A stretch of 56,637 nt of DNA from Chara braunii (taxonomy: Eukaryota > Streptophyta > Charophyceae > Charales > Characeae). Of the stretch, positions 21,481-31,247 are shown in pieces. The stretch is taken from NCBI GenBank assembly GCA_003427395.1, contig BFEA01000044.1, positions 2,467,810-2,524,446 of the forward strand. Direction: 5' to 3'. The first letter of the stretch is position 1; each line of letters starts with the position of its first letter. A program made the translations under genes and the position numbers. Below the pieces are notes generated by a model. It was not told the origin of the DNA. It searched no databases and worked only from the letters and a program-made list of their open reading frames with translations.

Positions 21481-21891
21481 GACCAGCTGCCAATGATGGA
21501 CTGGACTTATAGGGTGGGCTATTGGGGTGTTATGGGGGTGATATGGAGGGTAGGGTGGGGGTCTTGGTTGGTTTTCTTTTATTTTTATTTTTATTTTTAT
21601 TGTTTGTGGTGCTGACCAGCTGCTGTGGCAGGTGCCGACAGGCTGACCGGTTGGCTGGTTGGCCCCCGACCAATTGCGGGGTGCTGACCGTTGGGGTGAC
21701 AACACTGCCTACCAGTATATTTCTGAAAGTGGTATTGGATTGCTTATGTTCAAAACAAACAAAACAAAAAAAAAAAAAAAAAAAAGAGAAACCAAAAATT
21801 CACAATTTTTCATTTCATTACCTTGCAACTTTCGACTCTGACTCAGTTGAAACTGTTTGTTGTGGCATCCATCCTCCGTTGATTAAATCAG
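21481..21891 (+). other. Probable intron end before the kinase exon
   Basis: Contains TTTTTA repeats (about 21575-21600), a ccgaccggttggctgg-rich patch and a run of about 20 A (21768-21787). Two acceptor candidates precede the conserved coding sequence: cag at 21844-21846 after a pyrimidine-rich stretch, and cag at 21889-21891. Alignment with the kinase family (…ELMGG after the G2 box) favours the second. A G2-box-like SGIGL is encoded at 21728-21742 in another frame. Confidence 0.5.
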
Positions 21892-23078
21892 AATTGATGG
21901 GAGGCAGGCTGTCATTTAAAAGCCAACCGGGTGTGGGGACAACATTCAAATTTGAGTGCAAGCTCAAGTGTCCCAGTACAATAAGTATGTTCCAGGAGCA
22001 CTCCCTGCAAGGACTAGAGGTGAATGCTGATGGAAGGGCTTTCCACCGGGCTTCAAAGCTCCAAGGAATGTGTGCGCTTGTGGTGGATGATGGCAACGTT
22101 CGAAGAGAAGTTACTGCCAGCTACTTGCGGAGACTTGGTGTAAACGTGGAGAGTGTTGCAAGTGTCAAGACTGCACTGGAGATGCTGGTTGATTCAGCTA
22201 TTGGTAGTGGTGGTCTTTCAAGGAGATCAGAAAGCGAGAACAAAACAGATGGAGCAGTTGACAGATATATGAATGGCCTCATGCCCCATTTTGTTGACAT
22301 GAGCGTTGGCGGCTTGCGTGAAGCTGACAGAAGAGTAGTGGACTCCACCACAACGAGACATTCAGCTCATCCACTGTACACAACACATGACAGTCGGGCG
22401 CTTGTTGAGGTTTCAATGCTTCCACAGTATGGAGAGAAGGATTATGAATTGTCAGGTAGTGGAAGAAACGGTCTGGAGGGGAGTGGATTTGTTTCCATGC
22501 ATAAGGCCTTCGGTGACGAGAGCGAACCTTTGAGGAGAGCCTGCAGCAGAAAGCATGGCTTTTCATTTATTGTGTTTGACTCTGGACACAGTCAGGTGTT
22601 ATGGACACAGTTCATTGATATGATTCGTGAGGAGGTGACTAAATCAATCAGGGGACTTAATGGGAAAATTAATGGATTGCAAAGTGTGCTCTCATTGCCA
22701 CCAATTTTCTTGATTCTTGGGCAACATGACAAGAAAGTTGAGATCACCGCCAAAGAAGCAGGGTATGTTGACTGCCTGATCAGGCCACTCAGACTTGGAG
22801 TGCTCGCCAAGGCACTTGTGCAGTCATTAGGTTTGCTCGAAGGGGGTGATTTACGGAATCGTCGCTGCAGCAGCCGCATGAAAATAGCAGCGACCCTGAA
22901 GAAACTGCTTGTGGGAAAGAAGTTCCTGGTTGTTGATGACAACCTTATAAATCGCAAGGTGGCAACTAGCTTCCTCAAGAAGTTTGGTGCAGCTGTCACG
23001 AGTGCAGAGAGTGGTCATGAGGCACTAACCTTTCTCCAGATACCGCATGATATTGACATGGTCTTCATGGATGTGCAG
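21892..23078 (+). CDS. Hybrid histidine kinase exon (cytokinin-receptor type)
   Basis: Internal exon of a membrane hybrid histidine kinase resembling the plant CHASE-domain cytokinin receptors (AHK2/3/4 type), which pass phosphate from a kinase His to a receiver Asp. Seen in order: the end of the ATPase domain (LMGGRLSFKSQPGVGTTF, 21894-21950); a first receiver-like domain with Asp-Asp (VVDD, 22086-22091) and a beta-3 Asp (FIVFD, 22578-22580) but Arg in place of Lys (LIRPL, 22782-22784) and an insertion of about 115 residues; then the second receiver with acidic pair VVDDN (22935-22940) and phospho-Asp FMD (23070-23072). Strong donor CAG|GTGAGT at 23078/23079. Start uncertain (21847 is an alternative). 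Upstream exons not found. Confidence 0.88.
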
Positions 23079-23117
23079 GTGAGTCTGAGAGCTATCTTTT
23101 TTTGTTAATTACTTTAT

Positions 23118-23205
23118 TCTCTTATCCGGTTGTATCGGGACCTGAACTCAGGTCTGTATGTCAACAGTTCAGGGGTGTACCAAGTTACCAACTGAGCTAG
23201 GCCAG
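23118..23205 (-). mobile_element. tRNA-derived SINE, copy 1
   Basis: The minus strand reads GGCCTAGCTCAGTTGGTAAC at its start, giving a good pol III A box (TAGCTCAGTTGG, complement of 23188-23199). A B box (AGTTCAGGTCCCG, complement of 23136-23148) lies about 50 bp on, followed by an AT-rich tail (gaataaagtaattaac). Related copies at 45505-45605 and 45362-45400 share the body, so it is a mobile family rather than a tRNA gene. Confidence 0.72.
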
Positions 23206-24180
23206 TTCGTAAGTCCGTCTGAGAAGTATCTGTTGCTATCCCCCTCTTCCTTGCAACATTTCAAATGCCCTCTGTAAGCAGGAGCAGCCTTTGCACATTA
23301 TCAGGGTCCCTTGTCATTGCCACATTGCACATTAGCAGCCTGTGCACTAATGGGGGAAGTGGAGCTTTGGAATCTCTCCCTCACTGGGAGTGGTTGCAGC
23401 ATTTATCCAAGGTTTACTGGTACTGTGAGCTGGCTGGGTCTGTAATCCCGCATGCTATGGTTGGGGCTCTGAAGGTAGGCCCGCAAGCCATTAGGAAAGG
23501 CTATATACTTACATGCATAACCATCTAGTTTGACCTGCTTACACTTACCGTGATTCTCTTCGGTATATAATCACATGCATGAGGACTTTTTCCAACTCAA
23601 GTCTGGTGTGAACTGTTGCGAGGGTTGTCCAGAAAAGCCCTTTGTGATGAAGTTGTTCTTGACATGCCCCCTGTCCAAAGGTATGCAATGTTTTTCCATG
23701 CTACCTTTGTGATGGCAATATATTTCCATGATAGCTCTGCAATGAATTTGTTATTGACGCGTCCCCTGTCCTGGAGGTATGCTGCCGCCTTCCCTCTTCA
23801 ATCCTTTGTGTACCCTTATGGGGTTTCCCAGAGGAAGGCTGAGTACCATACTATGGAGAAGATGGAAGAGGTATAAGGGCTCTTCCCATTATGGAAGTGT
23901 AGACTTTTTGCCAGCCTGTAAATTCGTTGATAATTCCTGCTAGCGGATTGGTTGCTGTGCTATCACTTATTCCTTCCTAGGAGTCTTGGAGACTCACATC
24001 CATGAAACTCCCTTTAATTTCATCTCTAAAAGTGGTCCTCACATCATGCGTTTTGTGGGCCCAACAGAAATCGACCGGGAGGGGGCGGAACTGGGTGTCT
24101 CACGCGAGGACACGGGAACTTCGTGCTTTTCCCAGTTCGAGCCTGCCTTTTTCCCCGCTCCAGGCTGGGTTTGCGAGAAA
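23206..24180. other. Intronic sequence, no feature recognised
   Basis: No transposon domain or splice-supported exon found. Short plus-strand frames (23265-23528, 23616-23876) have no recognisable motif. The words tttgtgatgaagttgtt / tttgtgatggcaatat and acatgcccc / acgcgtccc at about 23640 and 23706 suggest a degenerate internal duplication. Confidence 0.5.
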
Positions 24181-24545
24181 GGTTCAGACCCCTGTTTTTT
24201 TTTTCTTTTTTTTTTTGAGGCGCTTCCGCTTACCGCAGTCATTTCCCCCCCCCTTCTCCTTTCACGGGCCGCTTGCGCCTCACGTTTTTTGTTTTCCCTT
24301 TCCGCGATCGTGGTCAAATACAAGTACATAGCGAGCAGGAGAACGAATGTCCGTTTGCGCCAGAGAACGAGAACAAATGTTCGTTTGTGCCAGAACATGG
24401 GAAAACACACCGCCTAACAAATCTCATTCTAGAACATGAGAACATACACCACCTTTTTTTTTGTTTGTGGTTTCCTCATAATGAATCTCGCGCCAGAACG
24501 TGGGAACATATACCGCATAACGAATCTCGCATTTTTCCAAGTTGA
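24181..24545. repeat. T-rich tract and short degenerate tandem repeat
   Basis: T-rich run at 24195-24219, then imperfect repeats of about 60 bp from 24318 to 24540, built on ccagaacatggga / ccagaacgtggga, acataccgc-like and aatctcgc words. No coding content. Confidence 0.65.
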
Positions 24546-25042
24546 CCTTGTACTGGTCCTGTCTTATTAGGAGCCCTAGCACAATTTCCACGTGCTCAGC
24601 ATGCTCCTCTACAGTCCTACGAAAGATGAGGATATTGTCGAGGTACATGACGATAAACTTGTCTAAGTAGTCATGAAAGATCCGGTTCATTGCATGCTGG
24701 AACGTCCCAGGAGTATTGCATAGACTAAGGGCATGTACCTTATCTGGAAAGCGGTTCCTGCACTCTATCCAAGAGGTCGCCGATGCGAGGAAGGGGCTTC
24801 GCGTTCTTGACGATGATGGCATTGAGGCCCCTATAATCAATCTGCATCCTTAGGGTACCCCCATTCTTCGGGACAAATAGAACACTCGCATCGGAAGGGG
24901 AGGTACTAGGCCGGATCCAGCCTTTCTCTGTGAGCTCCTTGAGCTGTCGGCAAAGCTCATTAACTCCGCAGGAGACATCCTATATATTTTTCCCCTAGGT
25001 ACCTTGCTACGACGAATGACTTCAATAGCCGGGACCCTAGCT
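24546..25042 (-). pseudogene. Family-B reverse transcriptase fragment (B4)
   Basis: Minus-strand RT remnant. The fingers segment near 24890-24840 (VPKNGGTLRMQIDYRGLNAI) is followed by a deletion. The palm follows (NTPGTFQHAMNRIFHDYLDKF) with the catalytic motif reading YLDN instead of YLDD (complement of 24634-24645), then VEEHAEHVEIVLGLL and a decayed thumb. Upstream of the fingers the linker ARVPAIEVIRRSKVPRGKIY resembles B2. It joins element C integrase at a 16-base repeat (25027-25042). Confidence 0.8.
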
Positions 25043-25680
25043 CATTCAACTACCACCCATTGCTGCAAAATCGGGGGTCTCTATCACTGACTATAGAAGT
25101 GGGCGGTCCATGGTGAGTGACCCACCTCTCTGAGAAGGCTGCTGTCACAGCCGGGACCCTAGCTACTTCTGGCAAGGGGATTGGAGAACTTGTCCACGCA
25201 GACCATGACCTTACGCATACCACGAGGGGTGGTCTTGCCTAAATCTGTGAAATCAATCGACACAGATTCAGCAGGGCCATCAAGTATGGGTAAGGGTTTG
25301 AGTAGTCCCAGAGAAGGTCTACGCTGGACTTTATTCCTCTGGCAAAGCTCACAGGTTTCCACATATCGCAGCATATCACTCCGCATCTCCTTCCAGAAGA
25401 AGCGCTGCGACAGGGCTGCATATGACTTTAAGAACCCAAAATGTCCACGTGCATCATGACACTGACATCAGCAGTGTCCTGAGCCGCTGATCCTGGGGAA
25501 TGCACAAGCGCTCCTCATCTTTGTTGTAGGTATACAACAAGTCTGAACTCAGGGCATAGCCGGGCTCAGAATTGGGATCCGCTTGCAGATTCCTGACTAT
25601 GGGTCCATAAGTCGGGTCCTGAGGCAGAAGGCGAGCAATGGTCTGACGGGTCTCCTCTCCAAAGGAGTGAGTAGAGGAGA
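25043..25680 (-). pseudogene. Element C integrase fragment
   Basis: Zinc-binding N-domain with CELCQRNKVQRRPS (about 25345), spacer LLKPLPILDGPAES, first catalytic Asp in SIDFTDLG, then FSNPLA. The core continues in another frame with AAFSERWVTHHGPPTS and the second Asp in VSDRDPRF (about 25085). It ends before the catalytic Glu. The H2C2 His region (25390-25680) has several stops. Confidence 0.78.
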
Positions 25681-26181
25681 TCAGTGCAAAAGAGTAGGCC
25701 TACCAGAGAGGGCATCTGCTACCTTATTGTAGCAGCCCTTCTTGTGCTTCAGTTCAAAGTCAAACATGTCGATGAACTGAACGTAACGTGCCAACTTGTC
25801 ATTTAACTCTCCCTGGGACTTCATCCACTGTAAGGTGGAGTGATCAGAGAAGATCTTGAAGTGTTTTCCCAGGAGAAAGTGCTTCCAATGTTTCAAGGCA
25901 CAGACAAGAACATATAGCTCTTTCTCGTAGGTAGAGTCCTGAAGCTTCTGAGTTTTGATCTTCTTACTCATAAACTCTACAGGCCGTAGACCATTCCCAT
26001 CATCTTGCTGAAGAGGGGTCCTCACTTTGCTCACTTTTGGACGAACACTTCTCTTACCCCTCCTCACACTCTCAAAAAGAACACCTTCTCTCTCCCTTCT
26101 CTTTCTTTCCGCTTTCTGCGCACGCGTCTCAATATCGAACATAGATAGTTCAAATAAAAGAAAAAGACAGTAAATCACCAA
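25681..26181 (-). pseudogene. Element C gag start fused to RNase H
   Basis: A single open frame. The gag N-terminus (MFDIETRAQ, ERKRRERE, SVRRGKRSVRPKV) runs straight into RNase H (LQQDDGNGLRPVEFMSKKI, STYEKELYVLVCALKHWK, FSDHSTLQWMKSQGE, FELKHKKGCYNKVADAL). The gag part matches element A gag near 15000. The RNase H part should follow RT, so about 3 kb was deleted internally with the frame kept. The fusion could be translated, but it lacks RT and protease. Confidence 0.82.
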
Positions 26182-27464
26182 GAGTAGAAGGTAGAACTCC
26201 TAGCCGGAGCGGCAATTCATTTGGACTTAGAGAATGGCATTCACGCAGCAGAATAAAGATAAATAATTAAAAAAAAAAAAAAAAAAACGAACAAGAAGAC
26301 TGACTTATCGAACGGGCCTGATCGGATTAGCTAAAGATCCCCTCTTGTCTAACCTGACAAGGTAGATGTACCACAATAAATCAGCCGAAGAAAACTAACT
26401 GCAGCAATGGAGATTTCGAGGGGTGCAGACGGTCGCCGAGCCAGACGCGGGGCAGTATGTGAGAACATGCAGTAAGACCAGTCAAGATCCCCTTGAAAGG
26501 AATGCCCTTACTAGTCGTATGTCCCCCAAATTCAGCAAAGCAAAGAGATGCATTGACGGCAACAGATTTGGGCCCTAAAGCTCCTGTCCCGTTGGGCCTG
26601 GTCCCACTGAGTCCCGAAGGTCCCAAGTAGGTCGTGGACCAGGACCAACGAGATAGGTGTACCAAGTCAGTCCCGAACTGCCTCTACTGTACTGAAAAGG
26701 AAAAGTACAACTTTCAGCAAGATCTTACCCCTACAGCCGTTCAGAAATGAAAAGACAATGCACCGTAGAAAGATATGTCATTGAGAACAAGATACATCAT
26801 CCATCCATCAGGTGAGAAAGCAATCCACATGCTCACACACACAACCAAGACCCCAGAGAGGAGGAAGAGAGCCCAGCACACCTCAACAGGCCACGAAGCA
26901 CCAAGCAACCTCCCACGGGCATAACCAGGTCACACGGCACTTACCTGTGAGGCCCGGCCTCCAAAGATGGAAAACGACTCACCCTCCTCTCTCATAGGTC
27001 CTCCTGACCTCTAGCTACCACTACACAAAGTGTCCTAGCATGAATAAGAGGGCCTTCCTACACCCCTGTTACAACGCTGGATCCTCCGTCGATGTCTGAA
27101 GACCAAAGTAGCAACTTGCAGCTCTTCGATGCAGATATGGAAGCCTTCGATCAAGTCTCCCTCTTGAGGGGAAGCCCAAAAGTCACTCAATGTCTTCTTG
27201 AAGTGCAGATTCCAGGTGCGAGTATCTCTCACTCTCTACTCCCTCTCGCTTACTCCAATCAGCCTCCTTTGTGTCTCGCCACCCCATCCAATCACACAAG
27301 CAACCTGGTCAGGTCTGATGTCGACCCTACATGACCTAACCAGGTGCGTGCAGTATCCACATACCTCACTGCCCCTCTTAACCCTAATCCGAGATTAGGT
27401 TAGCCCTAACCTAATTCGGAATTAGGTTTAGGGTGACTAACACCTCTCGCCAGCAAGTAAGTCC
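26182..27464 (-). other. Untranslated leader of element C
   Basis: Aligns with the element A leader (15107-16372), including gtagaactcctagccggagc. Contains an A run (26271-26287) and near its 5' end the palindromes listed separately. No conserved frame. Confidence 0.75.
27383..27433. other. Telomere-like palindromes next to the primer site (element C)
   Basis: Two stems. The first has 7-bp arms CCTAATC / GATTAGG (27383-27389, 27393-27399). The second has arms starting CCCTAACCTAATTC (27404-27417) and ending in TTTAGGG (27433), perfect apart from a one-base bulge, around a single central G. Same location and outer arms as the element A palindrome (16298-16332), but a different core. Confidence 0.85.
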
Positions 27465-27476
27465 GCTCCGATACCA
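27465..27476 (-). promoter_or_regulatory. Primer-binding site of element C
   Basis: The minus strand reads TGGTATCGGAGC, two bases from the LTR end ...GTAACA. It differs at one base from the initiator-Met consensus TGGTATCAGAGC. Confidence 0.88.
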
Positions 27477-27478
27477 AT

Positions 27479-28847
27479 TGTTACGATCCTGGTCATTCCC
27501 AAAGCGCAAATTCACAATGAAAGACAATGCCACCCAATTGCGAAAGAAATGAAAGCACTTGCAAAGAGATAGAGACCAGAGAAGACAGAAAGAAGAAGAA
27601 GAAGAAGAAGAAGTAGATGTACACCAGCAAGACCAATGACAAATCCCCCTGCTCTCTCCACCTTCCTCCTCCTCCTTAACTTCTCCAATCGTATTCTTTT
27701 TCCCAATGATAATAATAACAATGAGTGGATGAACCAGAATCAATATCCGAAGTTCCCTCTTACTGCTGACTCAACAACAACAACAACAAGTCCACCATAG
27801 CTATGGCTTCCCTCCTTCTTCCTCCTCTCACATGCCTAGGCTATGGCGGACTACTGAGGGCCCTGCCCTCCTGTCCAAAGGACAACCCAAAGCAGCTATG
27901 GCGCTGCACTCCTGTCCAAAGGAAAACCCAAAGCAGCTATGCCGCTGCTGACTAAGCCGCCATGCCTGACTCTGCCTCGAGCTTCCTTGGTGCGGCACTA
28001 CCCCAACTGGGGCCTTCCAGATGCAGCGCCCAACAAGGTGATGAAGATGGTGTCCACCATAGCCAGGTAGGTGCCTCAACACTCTCCTCCTTCGCCCCCT
28101 TCTTCCTTCTCCTCAGGCTGGGCTGCTTGCCATAGCCAGGCTGAGCACCCAGCTGCCCTTCACCTCCAGGCAGCGCTGTACCAGTCCAGCGCTCAGCAGC
28201 ATGTCGCCAATCCTTGCATACCGCAAATGAGGAGGAGCTACTTGCTCCTCTGGAAGATATAGCGTCCTACTGGCCTCTTGGGCGGTGACTTCCTAGGCCG
28301 AGCATTCTCCCAGCAACCGGTACCTCCTCCCTTTCGGAGGGAAACATCATTGCAGGCTCTGCTATCGTCCGGACAGGCCCTAGACCCGGGCTACTTGGAC
28401 TGGTACCGGCCTACCTCTATCCTACCGCTACTGGGCCTCTAAAAATGCCAACTTTTTGTCTTCTTCTGCTCGGCCTCCAGTACCCGACACTCCTAGCACT
28501 ACTTGAGTGGTACCGGCCTACCTGCTACTTGAGTGTTTTTCCCCGCTGCTCTAAGTGTCGCGGGCCTACCCCCGCTACTTGAGTGTTTTCCCCACTGCAA
28601 CCCTCAAAGTCACGGCCACAGGTAAGTACCGGCCCTGCGGGGCCTTTCAACCAACAAGTACCCTTGCGGGTCACACACACACTCAGCCGACAAGCACTCA
28701 GACAGGCATGCAAACCAGCAGGCACGCACACACACACAGACTTGGAAACCACAGCAGAATGCGGGAATCTCAGCAAGGCATTCATTCCAGCGGCAAATCC
28801 CAGAAATCAGCAGTGTTCTCAGTCTGTGTTTTTGGCGGGTCATTACA
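27479..28847 (-). repeat. Complete LTR A (5' LTR of element C)
   Basis: 1,369 bp, beginning TGTAATGACCCGCC and ending GATCGTAACA on the minus strand, the expected TGT...ACA termini. It carries a 41-bp internal direct duplication around ctgtccaaaggacaaccc (27871 and 27912), a GAA-rich tract (27590-27612) and CACACA near 28673-28735. Matches 16386-17723 and 8309-8965. Confidence 0.9.
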
Positions 28848-29224
28848 ATTTCGTTTTTTTTTTTACTCTGGACATATTAGGTGAACTAGGGAGGTTGTCA
28901 TATTCTCGGAAACTGGATCTATTCTTCTCTGAAAGTGGAACCTCCATTCTAGTTCGAGCAATTTGTTTTTCAAGATCGCATTTTTTTTGAAAGCGAAATT
29001 TTGTGAAGCCTTGCCTATATCTCACTCATAGCACTCCGCCGTAAAAAGCCTCACTGATAGCCGATCGACAGATATCAAAAAAAAAAAAAAAAAAACGGGT
29101 AGGATCCTCTGCTTTTTTTTTTTTTTTTTTTACTTTGTTCTGTTGATTAGGACCGGGAATGGAAAGTGCAGTTTGGTTACCTTCCTGCGTTTCCCTCCCA
29201 CCCAGCCCTTTGTCTGCGTCCCGG
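28848..29224. other. Spacer with A and T tracts
   Basis: Contains T-rich runs at about 28854-28863 and 28981-28989, an A run at 29076-29095 and a T run at 29115-29132 separated by 20 bp. The facing A and T tracts could pair into a hairpin. No gene. Confidence 0.55.
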
Positions 29225-29360
29225 TTTGGGTAAGTGCCACGTCAGCAGCACCACATCAGTAGCAGCGCCACGTCAGCAGTGCCACGACAGCATCAGCACC
29301 ACGTCAGCAGTGCCACGACAGCAGCAGTGTCAGCAGCACCGCAGTAGCAGTGACACCGCG
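29225..29360 (+). repeat. CCACGTCAGCAG minisatellite before gypsy D gag
   Basis: Irregular 10-20 bp units: gccacgtcagcagcacc, gccacgtcagcagtgcc, caccacgtcagcagtgcc, ending six bases before the gag ATG. Each full unit holds an ACGT core (CCACGTCA), the type of site bound by plant bZIP factors. Whether it acts in transcription is inference; it may be untranslated leader. Confidence 0.75.
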
Positions 29361-29365
29361 CCACC

Positions 29366-30742
29366 ATGACGGTTTCAGTTTTGGGCATGCGAGGCCAACT
29401 GGCCAGCGAGTCCATTGCCGAGTTCCAACAGCGGATCCAAGATCAGCTCGCACAGACCGAGGCTGAGGAACAGCGCCAGGCAGGCTGAAGTGGAGGCAGG
29501 GGCTGAAAAGCAGTGGCTTCAGGCCGCAGGTGACGCAGATGCCCAGGCCCGCCGCAGGCAGGCCCAAGATCTGCTGCAGCGGCACGAAGCCACCAGCGTT
29601 GACAGGCTCAAGTTCTGGCACTTTGAACCATCCGAGGGCCACAACGATGCAACACCGGAAGAGCAGCACAAGGAGTTTCTCTCCAAACTCGTGACCCGGT
29701 TGGTTTACACTTGTAACCACATGCAGTCCGAGTTAGAGAAACAGCACCAGGAACTGGAGAAGCTCCGATAGGCAGTGCGGAGCCACAAGGACCTGCACGA
29801 GGATGCCACACGGGCACTTCATACCCGTGTACAAGACTTGGAGCAAGCAGCACCAAGACCAGATGCTGGTGAACCCAGCAATGCAGCCTCAACCCGCCAG
29901 TTGGAGCAACGACTCGACCATGTACTAGCGATGCTCGGCAACATCGGCACCTTCGCCGCACCAGCCTCCATCAGCAAGCAGCTCGACACCTTGAAGAACG
30001 AGGTTCGACAACTACACGAACCGCCCGACAAAGATGGCAGCACCAGTGCATCGTGGCAGTACAAGATGCCGACGTTCCGGATCGAAAAGTTTGATGACTA
30101 TACGCATCAGGACCCGGTCACCTGGTGGCAGGGCTTTATGAAGGAGCTTCGGATTCATCAGGTCCCGGATCACTTGTACATCTTGGCGCTGTTCCTCAAC
30201 GCCAAGGGCGGATGCCAGATCTGGCTGAACCATATGGCAACCATCCACGGTGTCCAGGTCGCCGACCTGCACAAAATGATCTCTTGGGAAGATCTGACAA
30301 AGGAATGGAAGAAGCGGTTCATTGTTCAAGACGCCCCAACGCTCATCATCAACCGCCTCTTCACCAAGAAGGCAACACACCGACACGCAATTGGCTCACG
30401 GAATGGCAAAAGATCGTGGCAACACCCGATCTCGACTTGCCATTTTCACATCTGCGCTGGGAGTTCTTCAACCGGTCGTGTGCCGCCTTGAGCCTCACAC
30501 TCGGTGATCGCGAACAATACACGACCTTCACCGAAATCATTGACAAGGCTCGTGAGATAATCAAGACCAACCGGGCTGCTGCACACGAGAAATCCACATG
30601 GCAGCCAACCCATGTGGAGAAAGGAAAATTTGGTCCGCGTTCGCAGCCCGTCGCTACAGTCCAACCGGACAACCTTGCGGAAGACCTTGCAGTCACCCCA
30701 GCATCACGTGAGGGAGATCAGGTGGCCGCCGTCCAGCCGTGA
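29366..30742 (+). pseudogene. Element D gag
   Basis: Start at the ATG at 29366 in a good context (caccATGa). The N-terminus (MTVSVLGMRGQLASES) is Gln/Glu-rich coiled coil and runs 40 codons to a frame break near 29488. It continues as QAEVEAGAEKQW and EATSVDRLKFWHFEP to a TAG at about 29769. The next part (29775-30370) holds the capsid segment (YKMPTFRIEKFDDYTHQDPV, WWQGFMKELRIHQVPDHL, WEDLTKEWKKRF). After a frameshift near 30370 comes NWLTEWQKIVATPDLDLPF to 30742. At least three lesions. The capsid pattern WWQGF...L...W..L...F is typical of gypsy Gag. Confidence 0.85.
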
Positions 30743-31247
30743 AGCAACAACAACTCCCGTGGAAAAGGGAAGGCGAAAATCGCATCGCCGGCTGGAAACG
30801 GACAGCCAGTACCATGGGTCAAGTTCAGCTTGGCCGAGGCCGAATACAAGTGGCACAGCTGGTATGGCTGCTGCTATTGGTGCAACAGCACCAAGCACAA
30901 GACCTCCCAATGCCAAGATCAAGGCAAGGAGGATGTTTGACCTCGAATCAGCTCGGGAAACTGAGCCGCACGGGAGGTGAGGCGACTCCACCTCTCACTC
31001 CGCAAGATTTGGTCGCCTTGCTAGCGGCCTCCTACACATTTGGGGAGAATGCGGATGTTGTAAGGCCTCGGTTCACTTACGAGGATTACGTTGTTTACTT
31101 GGTCCCACCGTTGGACCAACCACTCCATATGCAAGACTCCACACCGCATGCACGATTTCATCACCATCGGCAACCGATTCGGCAGTTTCACCGCCAACTT
31201 TCGCCAGGGATTCGACGTTATGGTCAAGACTTGAGAAACTCGACCCG
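30743..31247 (+). pseudogene. Element D nucleocapsid zinc knuckle and linker
   Basis: Frame with VKFSLAEAEYKWHSW followed by CCYWCNSTKHKTSQC, an intact CX2CX4HX4C zinc knuckle (Cys codons at 30872, 30881 and 30911; His at 30896) for RNA binding. A TGA follows at about 30939. The rest to 31247 shifts frame but contains linker sequence (LTPQDLVALLAASYTFGENA). Confidence 0.8.

Larger units (their letters stand above)
25043..28847 (-). mobile_element. Ty3/gypsy element C (LTR A family, internally deleted)
   Basis: Read right to left: complete LTR A-type LTR (27479-28847), primer site, palindrome, leader, first residues of gag, then RNase H and integrase. Protease and RT are missing because gag is fused directly to RNase H. 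The 3' LTR is absent and the element ends at a recombination junction with B4. It shares LTR, leader and gag start with element A, but its RNase H differs, so it is a subfamily. Confidence 0.82.

Noticed and set aside
23136-23205. Functional tRNA gene
   Set aside because: A and B boxes are present but no cloverleaf with matched acceptor stem. Two relatives with shared tail show it is a SINE.
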